Of a DNA stretch of 11,555 bases, positions 1 through 6,508 are shown in pieces (positions within the stretch are counted from its first letter, which is position 1; each line of letters begins with the position of its first letter). Source of the DNA: Gammaproteobacteria bacterium (GTDB taxonomy: Bacteria; Pseudomonadota; Gammaproteobacteria; UBA6429; Thiohalophilaceae). The notes beneath the pieces were generated by a model. That model saw only the letters and a list, made by a program, of their open reading frames with translations. It did not search any database and was not told the origin of the DNA. A program made the position numbers and the translations under genes. The stretch is from assembly GCA_013152045.1 (NCBI GenBank), contig JAADGZ010000092.1:1-11555 (forward strand), written 5' to 3'.

Positions 1-339
1 CATCAGCGAAAATCCCAGTCCCATTTGCATGGCAATAACCTGACCGCCGGTAATTACCGCACTAAACGCCAGTTGCACCGCAAACCCCATCACCACACCG
101 ATCAGGATCTGCTGGGCGATGATCAAAAAACTCAGAGGACTAAAAAGATCAATCGCCGGCACTGGCGGCAACAGGGGCGCGATGATCAAGGTTAACGCCA
201 AGGTGATGATTAGTTTAGCGCGGGCCGGCACCGAACGAGCGCCAAATATCGGTGCGGCCATGACCATGCCGCCAATGCGAAACAGCGGCCAGAGCCAGGT
301 ACCAAGGAGTGCGGTAATCTCTGCGCTGCTGAAGTGCAT
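1..339 (-). CDS. fliR: Flagellar export gate protein FliR (N-terminal part, cut by window edge)
   Basis: FliR is an integral membrane subunit of the flagellar type III export gate, forming a helical complex with FliP and FliQ in the inner membrane. Translating the complement from the ATG at 339 gives 113 uninterrupted residues, starting MHFSSAEITALL. Family hallmarks are visible: an early hydrophobic helix followed by AAPIFGARSVPARAK (the conserved AP-x(6)-VP-x(2)-K block), then a QQILIG...GFAVQLAF segment and QMGLGFSLM. A full FliR is about 260 residues, so roughly the last 150 lie outside the window. The start is 3 nt after the fliQ stop, consistent with translational coupling as the last visible gene of the fliL operon. 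Identification rests on recognised family motifs and operon position. Confidence 0.96.
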   Translation of the reverse strand, partial: MHFSSAEITALLGTWLWPLFRIGGMVMAAPIFGARSVPARAKLIITLALTLIIAPLLPPVPAIDLFSPLSFLIIAQQILIGVVMGFAVQLAFSAVITGGQVIAMQMGLGFSLM

Positions 340-342
340 GCT

Positions 343-612
343 TCAGCCTATCAGGTTCGGTATGTCTAGAATCAGGTTATGCGTATATTCGATCAACATA
401 CGCAGCATCCAGGGGCCGGCAATCATCAGGGTCATGATGGTAACAACCAGTTTGGGAATAAAACTTAAGGTCATTTCATTAATCTGGGTGGCCGCCTGAA
501 ACATGCTTACCAGCAAGCCGACCACTAAGGCTGGCACCAGAATAATAACCACCAGCAATAACACCAATTCCATGGCATGGCTGAAAATATCAAGAACACT
601 TGCCGGAGTCAT
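343..612 (-). CDS. fliQ: Flagellar export gate protein FliQ
   Basis: FliQ is a small two-helix membrane protein, present in several copies in the FliPQR export gate at the base of the flagellum. The 89-residue product is the normal length for the family. It shows an N-terminal amphipathic start (MTPASVLDIFSHAME), a first membrane helix at about 15-38, the conserved loop FQAATQINEMTLSFIPK at about 38-54, and a second membrane helix at about 54-73. FQAATQI-x-E-x-TLSFIPK is the strongest FliQ signature. The ATG at 612 is preceded by a GGAAGG ribosome binding site, and the gene lies 9 nt after fliP and 3 nt before fliR. Nothing looks odd. Confidence 0.97.
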   Translation of the reverse strand: MTPASVLDIFSHAMELVLLLVVIILVPALVVGLLVSMFQAATQINEMTLSFIPKLVVTIMTLMIAGPWMLRMLIEYTHNLILDIPNLIG

Positions 613-621
613 AGATCCTTC

Positions 622-1374
622 CTACATATAAAAGCTGGAAGCCAGGGTACCCATAACGATGTTCCAGCCATCCACCATTACGAACAACATTACCTTGAAG
701 GGTAATGAAATAATCATCGGTGAGAGCATCATCATACCCATCGACATGAGCACACTGGCTACCACCAGATCGATAATTAAAAAAGGAATAAATAACAGGA
801 AGCCAATCTGGAAGGCTGTTTTTAACTCGCTGGTGACAAAGGACGGCACCAACACGGTAAAAGGCACATCATCTTTTGATTTGAAAACATCATAACCCGC
901 CATTTCACCAAACATTTTGATATCACTCTCGCGAGTCTGGTTAAACATGAATTCACGCAGCGGCACTGCCGCGCTCAGCGCGGCATCCTGCAGGCTCATC
1001 TTTTCATTAAGATAGGGTTGCAGCGCGCGAGTATTGATCTGGGTAAACACCGGCGCCATGATGAAAAAAGTCAGAAACAAGGACAAACCAATTAATATCT
1101 GTGATGAAGGCGCTTGCATCAAACCAATCGCCTGTCGCAAAATCGCCAGCACGATAATAATCCGGGTGAAGGATGTCATCATCATCATCGCGGCAGGCAA
1201 AAAGGTCAGCGCGGTCATCAGGAACAGTGCCTGGATACTCAGGCTATAGGTCTGATCACCATTGCTGGCCGTAGTAACTGTCAGAGCCTGCAAACCCGCA
1301 TCAGCAAACACCGCATCAAGAGGCCAGGCGAACAAGATCAATACGGGCACAAGCCGCAGAAAGACCAAGCGCAT
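622..1374 (-). CDS. fliP: Flagellar export gate protein FliP
   Basis: FliP is the main pore subunit of the flagellar type III export gate. The 250-residue product has a cleavable signal peptide (hydrophobic core at about 5-18, probable cleavage after VFA, residue 24). This is typical of FliP and unusual among multi-spanning membrane proteins. Membrane segments follow at about 48-66, 91-112, 187-210 and 217-240, with the large periplasmic region at about 113-183. Conserved motifs include [20 protein letters not shown] (63-82) and MGMMMLSPM (212-220). The latter contains the methionine cluster that, in Salmonella FliP, lines the gate constriction. The ATG overlaps the fliO stop by one base (TAATG), so translation is probably coupled. 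Confidence 0.98.
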   Translation of the reverse strand: MRLVFLRLVPVLILFAWPLDAVFADAGLQALTVTTASNGDQTYSLSIQALFLMTALTFLPAAMMMMTSFTRIIIVLAILRQAIGLMQAPSSQILIGLSLFLTFFIMAPVFTQINTRALQPYLNEKMSLQDAALSAAVPLREFMFNQTRESDIKMFGEMAGYDVFKSKDDVPFTVLVPSFVTSELKTAFQIGFLLFIPFLIIDLVVASVLMSMGMMMLSPMIISLPFKVMLFVMVDGWNIVMGTLASSFYM

Positions 1375-1835
1375 TATTTTGCCACCTTCTGTTTCAAAAC
1401 CGCGCTAAGTTTGTCAGCAAAACTGCCGCCAGCAGCCGTGGCGCTAGCCGTTACTACCGGCTTATCGAATACATGCAGGGTACGCACGCTACCCGGCGCG
1501 ACTCCCAGCAACATTTGCGTTTCCCCCACTTGCACCAGCACCGCACGTTCACGTTGCCCCAGTGATACACCACCTAGCAGTTTCATGCTGCCACCCATGA
1601 CTGACTGCAAACGACCCATGCGCCGCATTAACCAGGCCAGGGCAAAAATAAGCACCACAATGAACAGCAATCCAAGGATCATCTGAATATAACTGCCGGC
1701 ACCCAGTGCGTGATTCGCCAGCCCATCCGATTTAAGCACGCTTAGTCCATGCGCAGTCGCTGGCTTTTCTTCTGCTGCCTGTGCACTAAAACTTACCAGC
1801 AGGGACAAAAAAATAAAGTACCCGGCACGAATCAT
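1374..1835 (-). CDS. fliO: Flagellar biosynthesis protein FliO
   Basis: FliO is a small membrane protein that helps assemble and stabilise the FliP ring but is not part of the final export gate. The product has 153 residues. A signal-like hydrophobic stretch at 5-18 ends in SAQA-AE, a likely cleavage after residue 20. A single transmembrane helix follows at about 50-70, ending in WLMRRM, then a cytoplasmic domain containing [19 protein letters not shown] and [15 protein letters not shown] (about 87-123), which is the recognisable FliO core. FliO is poorly conserved, so the call rests on this core plus its fixed position between fliN and fliP. It overlaps fliN by 4 nt (ATGA) and fliP by 1 nt. 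Confidence 0.94.
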   Translation of the reverse strand: MIRAGYFIFLSLLVSFSAQAAEEKPATAHGLSVLKSDGLANHALGAGSYIQMILGLLFIVVLIFALAWLMRRMGRLQSVMGGSMKLLGGVSLGQRERAVLVQVGETQMLLGVAPGSVRTLHVFDKPVVTASATAAGGSFADKLSAVLKQKVAK

Positions 1836-2329
1836 GAGAGTTTCTTTACTCGTTCAGCAGGACTGATGATATCAGTCAGGCGAATGCCAAATTTTTCATT
1901 CACCACCACCACTTCACCGTGGGCAATCAGGGTGCCATTGACCTTCACATTCAGCGGTTCACCCGCTAATCGATCTAGTTCCACTACTGAACCCTGGTTC
2001 AAATGCAGAAGATTACGGATATTCATTTTGGTAGAACCAATTTCCATGGACACTTCGACTGGCACATCAAGAATGACATCCAGATTAATCTCCTTATCGG
2101 AACGACTTCTGCCACTGGTATCCTCCAGCGGATCCAATGGTGCGGGTTGCACTGCAGGCGTATCAGCAGCAGTCTCTGACGATTCAGCTTCAGTTGCTGC
2201 TTCAGTTGCCTCTTCAGGTTCCGCTGCTGTGGCCTCGTCAAGATCCGCATCGGGAACATCACCCGCTTCGGCCATGGCTTCTGCCCACTCATCCATTACA
2301 TCACCATCATTTGATTCTGAATCACTCAT
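1832..2329 (-). CDS. fliN: Flagellar motor switch protein FliN
   Basis: FliN forms the lower part of the cytoplasmic C-ring. With FliM and FliG it controls rotation direction, and it also docks the export ATPase complex. The 165-residue product has a C-terminal SpoA domain at about 82-157 (LDVPVEVSMEIG, VVELDRLAGEPLNVKVNG, LIAHGEVVVVNEKFGIRLTDI), all strongly conserved. The N-terminus has the usual short DEWAEAMAE helix (13-21), followed by a low-complexity acidic linker rich in Glu, Ala and Thr to about residue 70. That linker makes it longer than E. coli FliN, which is 137 residues. The ATG at 2329 follows an AGGAAC ribosome binding site and lies 12 nt after fliM. The stop overlaps the fliO start. 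Confidence 0.97.
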   Translation of the reverse strand: MSDSESNDGDVMDEWAEAMAEAGDVPDADLDEATAAEPEEATEAATEAESSETAADTPAVQPAPLDPLEDTSGRSRSDKEINLDVILDVPVEVSMEIGSTKMNIRNLLHLNQGSVVELDRLAGEPLNVKVNGTLIAHGEVVVVNEKFGIRLTDIISPAERVKKLS

Positions 2330-2341
2330 TCTTCTGTTCCT

Positions 2342-3361
2342 CTAGGACTTCAACACGTCGGGCAGAACAAGGCCCTGGGTTGGATCAAACGGCCGCTCAA
2401 TCTGTTCATTTATTTTTATCGCCACACTTCCCCGTGAAACGCCATAGTCACCACGGAAAACCGGCACGCCTTCCACTTCCAGAACAACCTGATCAGGCAT
2501 ATCAAATGACAAGATGTCACCTTCCTTAAAATTCACTACGTCACTCAGATTCATCTCAATACTTGCCAGAGTAGAATTGAGCTTCACCGTGGCCGACTTA
2601 ATATCTTCGCGTAAAGAAATCGCCCAGCGTTCATCTTTCTCGGTCACATCACTTTGCACTCCGGCATCGAGTAATTCACGAATAGGTTCGAGCATGGAAT
2701 ACGGCATGGTGATCTGGAAATCGCCACCACCGCCATCGAGTTCAATATGAAAAGTAGAAACCACCACTACTTCGGTCGGACTGACAATATTGGCAAACTG
2801 TGGATTCACTTCCATACTGATAAACTGAAAATCAACAGGCAATACCGGCTTCCAGGCTTCCACAAGATCGTTAAAGGCATCATTCAATACCATCTGGATC
2901 ACACGTTGTTCAGTCAGAGAAAATTCCCGCCCTTCAATCTTGGCGTGACGACCCACCCCGCCATAAAAATTGTCCACAATAATAAATACCAGTTTCGGAT
3001 CAAACACGCATAACGCCGTACCGCGCAGGGGCTTGACGCGCACAATATTTAGACTGGTGGGGACGAACATGCTGTGGATGTATTCAGAAAACTTGAGCAT
3101 CTGCACACCATCGACAGAAATCTCGGCTGAACGGCGCAGCATATTGAACAGGCTTATACGCAGACGCCGGGCGAAACGTTCATTGACCATTTCCAGGGTC
3201 GGCATGCGACCGCGAACAATGCGATCATGGCTGGTAAAGTCAAATGATCTGGCCACTCCATCATGCGCATTAATATCATCCTCGGTCTGAACATCGCCGT
3301 TATCAACACCATGCAGGAGGGCATCGATTTCATCTTGGGATAAGAGATCATTGACTGACAT
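2342..3361 (-). CDS. fliM: Flagellar motor switch protein FliM
   Basis: FliM is the C-ring protein that receives phosphorylated CheY and passes the signal to FliG to reverse the motor. The 339-residue product has the full domain set. The N-terminal CheY-P-binding peptide LLSQDEIDALLHGV is at 6-19. The middle CheC-like domain spans about 45-240, with the conserved NFYGGVGRHAKIEGREFSLTEQR at 131-153 (GGVG is the FliG-contact motif). The C-terminal SpoA domain spans about 250-325 and includes GDILSFDMPDQVVLEVEGVPVFRG. An Asp/Gly-rich linker (19-38) joins the peptide to the middle domain. The ATG at 3361 begins MSVNDLLSQDEI, as in other FliM proteins. The gene lies 10 nt after fliL with only a weak ribosome binding site, so coupling to fliL is likely. 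Confidence 0.98.
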   Translation of the reverse strand: MSVNDLLSQDEIDALLHGVDNGDVQTEDDINAHDGVARSFDFTSHDRIVRGRMPTLEMVNERFARRLRISLFNMLRRSAEISVDGVQMLKFSEYIHSMFVPTSLNIVRVKPLRGTALCVFDPKLVFIIVDNFYGGVGRHAKIEGREFSLTEQRVIQMVLNDAFNDLVEAWKPVLPVDFQFISMEVNPQFANIVSPTEVVVVSTFHIELDGGGGDFQITMPYSMLEPIRELLDAGVQSDVTEKDERWAISLREDIKSATVKLNSTLASIEMNLSDVVNFKEGDILSFDMPDQVVLEVEGVPVFRGDYGVSRGSVAIKINEQIERPFDPTQGLVLPDVLKS

Positions 3362-3371
3362 AAATGATGGC

Positions 3372-3896
3372 CTACTGCATGATCAGGCTGGTGAAATACA
3401 CCGCTTCAATATTTGCTTTAGGTGATTCTTCGTGCAATATTTCCTGAATAGCCTGCTTGATTTCTTCGCGCAGCTTTTCCTTGCCTTCAAGAGTATTCAC
3501 TTGTTCATATTTCTGACTACTGAGAATCAACATCAGCTTATTACGAATCATCGGCATGTTTTGTTCAATCAGGTCAAGCGGTTCAGTTTCACGCGCCATC
3601 ACCTGGATCTCGACCTGCATAAAATTAACCTTGCTGGTGTCTTCCAGGTTAACTACAAACTCTTTGCCTAACTTAAGATAATGCGTTTCCTTCGCTTCAA
3701 CTTTTTCCTCCTTATGCTCAGTGGCCGCCCCAGCATCACTCTCCGCACTACTATCATCTCCACTCAGCAGAAAAAATGCCGCGCCACCACCACCGACCAG
3801 CAAGAGCAGCACAATCAGAGCTATCAGCAAAACGGTATTGGACTTACCGCCCCCTTTGACATCTAGATCCAGATCTTCTTCTTTTTTATCAGCCAT
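3372..3896 (-). CDS. fliL: Flagellar basal body-associated protein FliL
   Basis: FliL is a single-pass inner membrane protein whose periplasmic domain surrounds the stator and supports torque or stator stability. The product has 174 residues: a charged cytoplasmic tail (MADKKEEDLDLDVKGGGK), one transmembrane helix at about 21-45, an acidic periplasmic linker at about 46-70, and the FliL domain at about 72-174. The last contains YLKLGKEFVVNL, NFMQVEIQVMA and LMLILSSQKYEQVNTLEGKEKLREE. I chose the ATG at 3896. The frame could be extended five codons to a TTG at 3911, but the ATG has a good GGGAAG ribosome binding site 5 nt upstream, which that extension would turn into coding sequence. It is the first gene of the operon. 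Confidence 0.95.
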   Translation of the reverse strand: MADKKEEDLDLDVKGGGKSNTVLLIALIVLLLLVGGGGAAFFLLSGDDSSAESDAGAATEHKEEKVEAKETHYLKLGKEFVVNLEDTSKVNFMQVEIQVMARETEPLDLIEQNMPMIRNKLMLILSSQKYEQVNTLEGKEKLREEIKQAIQEILHEESPKANIEAVYFTSLIMQ

Positions 3897-3940
3897 GTTT
3901 TCTTCCCGCAAAATAAACTATTTATGAATCCAGCTCTGCA

Positions 3941-3954
3941 GGTTTAGCTAAACC
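3941..3954. repeat. Perfect 14-bp palindrome in the fliL leader
   Basis: GGTTTAGCTAAACC is a perfect dyad. It lies downstream of the predicted sigma54 start site and about 45 bp before the fliL start codon. It could be an operator for a dimeric regulator or, as RNA, a 5-bp stem with an AGCU loop. No specific regulator can be named from the sequence. Confidence 0.55.
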
Positions 3955-3975
3955 ACACCCACGCGAGTCACTCAT

Positions 3976-3993
3976 ATGCAAATCACATACCAA
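3976..3993 (-). promoter_or_regulatory. Sigma54-type promoter of the fliL operon
   Basis: On the minus strand the sequence reads TTGGTATG-TGAT-TTGCAT. The invariant GG (-24) and GC (-12) are exactly 10 nt apart, and the -12 half TTGCA matches the consensus perfectly. The -24 half differs from TGGCACG at two positions. Transcription should start near 3966, giving a leader of about 70 nt before fliL. RpoN control by a FleQ/FlrC-type activator is normal for middle flagellar operons in polarly flagellated gammaproteobacteria; applying it here is inference. Confidence 0.65.
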
Positions 3994-4010
3994 CCACAAA
4001 AAAAGTAGGT

Positions 4011-4228
4011 AGATGTTTTGAATCAAAGGCTTGGAAAAGGTTGATAAAAATAACGCCGAGGTTTTGACGCTAAACAGGGAAATTGGCAGGACGGAAAAAT
4101 GACTACTACGAGGCACGAGAAAGTATAATTCAGTGCCTGTTTATCAAATGGGATTCAAGACGAGCAAAATGACCAACAGCAAGCAGTGCTTTGCTCCGGT
4201 TTTCCTCCTCACTCACTCGTCCCTGGTT
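4011..4228. other. Non-coding spacer between orn and the fliL promoter
   Basis: I see no convincing gene here. Two imperfect hairpin candidates are present. AGGCAC/GTGCCT arms lie at 4111-4116 and 4133-4138 with a 16-nt loop. GAGCAAA/TTTGCTC arms lie at 4162-4168 and 4190-4196 with a 21-nt loop. Either could end orn transcription, but neither is followed on the minus strand by a proper run of T, so I do not call a terminator. The spacer isolates orn from the flagellar operon. Confidence 0.4.
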
Positions 4229-4774
4229 CTATAGCTGAAAAAAATGTTGCCGATAATAAATCAGTTCGTTGATGGAATCGCGGGTATCATCCAGTGCCAG
4301 GTGGCTGGAATTTTTGACAAAGCCTTTGCTAACTTCGGGCTTCCAGCGTTTCGCCAGCTCCTTGATCGAGCTGACATCCAGATTCCGGTAATGGAAAAAA
4401 GCTTCCAGCTCTGGCATGCAGCGGGCCAGGAAGCGCCGATCCTGGCAAATACTGTTACCGCACATGGGTGAGGCTCCCTCAGACACGTATTGTTGCAGAA
4501 ATTCAATCGTCTGGCGTTGGGCCTCGGCTTCATTCAGCGTACTCTGGCGTACCCGTTCGGTCAGGCCCGAACCACCATGCTGCTTGGTATTCCAGTTATC
4601 CATTGCCGCCATCACTTCATCCGGCTGGTGGATAGCCAGCATCGGCCCTTCCGCCAATATATTCAGGTTGCTGTCTGTTACAATGGTAGCAATTTCGATA
4701 ATTCGATCATTCTGGGTATCCAGACCGGTCATTTCTAGATCGATCCAGATTAAATTATTTACATCCTGGCTCAT
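4229..4774 (-). CDS. orn: Oligoribonuclease (3'-5' exonuclease for di- to pentaribonucleotides)
   Basis: Orn degrades very short RNA oligonucleotides to mononucleotides in the cytoplasm. It also removes pGpG, the product of cyclic di-GMP breakdown, which makes it relevant to motility signalling. The 181 residues equal the E. coli length, and the sequence aligns by eye over its whole extent ([44 protein letters not shown]). All DEDDh catalytic residues are present: Asp12, Glu14, Asp112, His158 and Asp163. The ATG at 4774 has an AAGGAT ribosome binding site 7 nt upstream. It is divergent from the M48 protease gene across 98 bp. Confidence 0.98.
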   Translation of the reverse strand: MSQDVNNLIWIDLEMTGLDTQNDRIIEIATIVTDSNLNILAEGPMLAIHQPDEVMAAMDNWNTKQHGGSGLTERVRQSTLNEAEAQRQTIEFLQQYVSEGASPMCGNSICQDRRFLARCMPELEAFFHYRNLDVSSIKELAKRWKPEVSKGFVKNSSHLALDDTRDSINELIYYRQHFFQL

Positions 4775-4799
4775 AGGGTATCCTTCAACGGCTATGTTT

Positions 4800-4827
4800 T
4801 TGAAATACAGGGCTTGCCTTGTATTCT
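4800..4827 (+). promoter_or_regulatory. Candidate sigma70 promoter for the M48 protease gene
   Basis: TTGAAA (4800-4805) and TATTCT (4822-4827) are separated by 16 bp, a 5/6 and 4/6 match to the sigma70 consensus. They are correctly placed about 45 bp before the protease ATG. The spacer is occupied by an imperfect palindrome listed separately. The call is by pattern only. Confidence 0.4.
4804..4825. repeat. 22-bp imperfect palindrome between divergent orn and M48 promoters
   Basis: The outer arms AATACA and TGTATT (4804-4809, 4820-4825) and inner arms GGC/GCC (4811-4813, 4816-4818) form a dyad with one mismatched pair. It covers the spacer and part of the -10 of the forward promoter candidate and abuts the reverse one, as an operator for a dimeric repressor would. 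No regulator is identifiable. Confidence 0.4.
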
Positions 4828-4831
4828 ACCA
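4823..4831 (-). promoter_or_regulatory. Candidate extended -10 promoter for orn
   Basis: On the minus strand the sequence reads TGGTAGAAT, an extended -10 (TGn followed by TAGAAT, 5/6 to TATAAT). There is no good -35 box, which extended -10 promoters can tolerate. It lies about 50 bp before the orn ATG and overlaps the -10 of the divergent promoter. Confidence 0.35.
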
Positions 4832-4872
4832 AAGGCTACCCTGCCCTGCCTGTTTAAGTTTGATAAAAAACC

Positions 4873-6132
4873 ATGAATACACTGACTTATCTGTTTCTCG
4901 TCGCCCTCGGCTTTTCCTTGTTGATCCAACTCTGGCTGACTCTGCGCCAGCGACGCCATGTAGCCGCACACCGCGCGGCGGTACCTGAAGCCTTTACCGG
5001 GCGCATCACCCTGGAAGCTCACCAAAAAGCGGCGGACTACACTCTCAGCAATACCCGCATGGACATAGTCGAACTTTTTTTCGGTGCCTTACTCCTGCTT
5101 GGCTGGACCCTGGGTGGTGGGCTGGAATGGCTGGATATACAGTGGCGTGCCTTAGCCTGGAGTCCGGTCATGACCGGGGTGGCCGTGATTGTCAGCATGA
5201 CCCTGATTTCTGCACTGCTGGATCTGCCTTTCAATATTTATCGCACTTTCGCCATCGAACAGAAGTTTGGTTTCAACCGCACTACGCCGTTGTTATTTGT
5301 CAGTGATTTAGTCAAACAAACCCTACTCATGGCGATTATCGGCCTGCCCCTGCTCTGGTTGGTATTACAGCTCATGCAAGGTGCCGGCGAATTCTGGTGG
5401 TTTTATGTCTGGGCTGTCTGGACCGGCTTCAGCCTGCTCATGATGTGGGCCTATCCCGCCTTTATCGCGCCGCTGTTCAACAAGTTCAAACCCCTGGATG
5501 ACGCTGAAATGAAACAGCGTATCGAACAACTGCTCGAACGCTGTGGCTTTACCAGCAAGGGCGTTTTTGTGATGGATGGTTCACGCCGTTCCAGTCATGG
5601 CAATGCTTACTTTACCGGTCTTGGCGACAATAAGCGTATCGTTTTTTTCGATACCTTGTTGAAATCTCTCAATGTCGATGAAGTTGAAGCGGTGCTGGCT
5701 CATGAATTGGGACATTTCAAACGCAATCATATTAAAAAACGTATTGTCTCCATGACGGTCATCAGTCTTTTAAGTTTGGCCTTGCTGGGCTGGCTGATGC
5801 AATACCATGATTTCTATACCGGCCTGGGGGTCAGCCAGCCCTCTACCTATATCGCCCTGACCCTGTTCATGATGGTGGCACCGTTGTTCTCTATTTACCT
5901 GCAACCGATCTTCGCCTGGGTCAGTCGCAAACATGAATTCGAAGCCGACGATTTTGCCGCCCAGAACAGTAATGCGGATAATCTGATCAAGGCGCTGGTA
6001 AAGCTTTATGAAGAAAACGCCAATACCCTGACGCCGGATCCTCTGTATTCCGCTTTCCATGATTCACATCCCCCCGCCTCTGTACGCATTGCTCATTTAT
6101 CCGCTAAACTTGAGCCGACACTCTCTTCGTAA
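4873..6132 (+). CDS. M48 family (Ste24/CAAX prenyl protease-like) membrane metalloprotease
   Basis: The 419-residue product belongs to the Ste24 branch of M48 zinc peptidases, integral membrane proteases acting at the inner membrane. The catalytic motif HELGH is at 277-281 (His277 and His281 bind zinc, Glu278 is catalytic), inside VEAVLAHELGHFKRNHI. The third zinc ligand is probably Glu355 in SRKHEFEADDFA. Hydrophobic segments lie at about 1-22, 66-84, 96-118, 148-170, 176-200, 290-309 and 326-348, the multi-spanning layout of Ste24. The motif PLFNKFKPLDD (200-210) and the C-terminal SHPP (398-401) are also family features. True CAAX prenylation is not expected in bacteria, so the substrate is unknown and a role in membrane protein quality control is only inferred. 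It is not HtpX, which is shorter, about 290 residues. The ATG at 4873 has no strong ribosome binding site. Confidence 0.93.
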   Translation: MNTLTYLFLVALGFSLLIQLWLTLRQRRHVAAHRAAVPEAFTGRITLEAHQKAADYTLSNTRMDIVELFFGALLLLGWTLGGGLEWLDIQWRALAWSPVMTGVAVIVSMTLISALLDLPFNIYRTFAIEQKFGFNRTTPLLFVSDLVKQTLLMAIIGLPLLWLVLQLMQGAGEFWWFYVWAVWTGFSLLMMWAYPAFIAPLFNKFKPLDDAEMKQRIEQLLERCGFTSKGVFVMDGSRRSSHGNAYFTGLGDNKRIVFFDTLLKSLNVDEVEAVLAHELGHFKRNHIKKRIVSMTVISLLSLALLGWLMQYHDFYTGLGVSQPSTYIALTLFMMVAPLFSIYLQPIFAWVSRKHEFEADDFAAQNSNADNLIKALVKLYEENANTLTPDPLYSAFHDSHPPASVRIAHLSAKLEPTLSS

Positions 6133-6161
6133 GCTGGATGAAACAACAAGGAACCTGGATC

Positions 6162-6494
6162 ATGCTCCAACATAAAGTCCGTAACAAAAGCAGCCTCTTC
6201 TTTATTCTACCCGTATTGGTACTAACCAATCTGCTTGCGGCAAACGCTCATGCCAGTGATGCTAGTAATGGCAAAATCCTGCATGACGCCAATTGCATCC
6301 GATGTCATAAGTCCATCATGAACGGCGATCCCGATTCCATCTATACCCGCAAAGATCGCCGTATCAACAGCTACCAGGGTTTGCAGAATCAAGTCAACCG
6401 TTGCAAAAACAACATCGGTATTGCCTGGCCACAGGAACAAATTAATGATGTTGTTACTTACCTGAATCAGAACTTCTACAAGTTTAAACACTAA
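6162..6494 (+). CDS. Small exported monoheme c-type cytochrome
   Basis: The 110-residue product begins with a signal peptide (basic start, hydrophobic core at about 11-28, likely cleavage after ANAHA near residue 31). One CIRCH heme-binding motif follows at 45-49, so it should carry one covalent heme c in the periplasm. The mature part is about 79 residues. His49 is the proximal ligand, but no methionine occurs after Met53, so the usual distal Met of class I cytochromes is missing. Other notable residues are Cys81 (QVNRCKN) and C-terminal His110. The end, WPQEQINDVVTYLNQNF, resembles the terminal helix of small cytochromes. I prefer the ATG at 6162, with AAGGA 9 nt upstream, over the in-frame ATG at 6138. 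It lies 29 nt after the protease and 14 nt before rsgA. The electron-transfer partner is unknown. Confidence 0.85.
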   Translation: MLQHKVRNKSSLFFILPVLVLTNLLAANAHASDASNGKILHDANCIRCHKSIMNGDPDSIYTRKDRRINSYQGLQNQVNRCKNNIGIAWPQEQINDVVTYLNQNFYKFKH

Positions 6495-6508
6495 TAGCAT
6501 TTTCCTAT

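Noticed and set aside
110..110. Orn Cys110 next to catalytic Asp112 considered an unusual substitution (residue number, gene at 4229-4774)
   Set aside because: E. coli has Gly here, but from memory Cys is common at this position in other gammaproteobacterial Orn proteins, and all catalytic residues are intact.
1749..2345. 198-codon plus-strand reading frame rich in Ser and Ala opposite fliN
   Set aside because: It is antisense to the acidic low-complexity linker of FliN; no family motif is visible and fliN is unambiguous.
3897..3911. Five-codon upstream extension of FliL beginning at TTG
   Set aside because: The extension would translate through the GGGAAG ribosome binding site that serves the ATG at 3896, and the ATG gives the usual FliL start.
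3922..4116. 64-codon minus-strand reading frame upstream of fliL
   Set aside because: It covers the sigma54 promoter, has low-complexity composition with no recognisable motif, and no good ribosome binding site. It is better explained as the non-coding leader and spacer.
4111..4196. Hairpins after orn considered as rho-independent terminators
   Set aside because: Stems are 6-7 bp with loops of 16-21 nt and no T-run follows on the minus strand.
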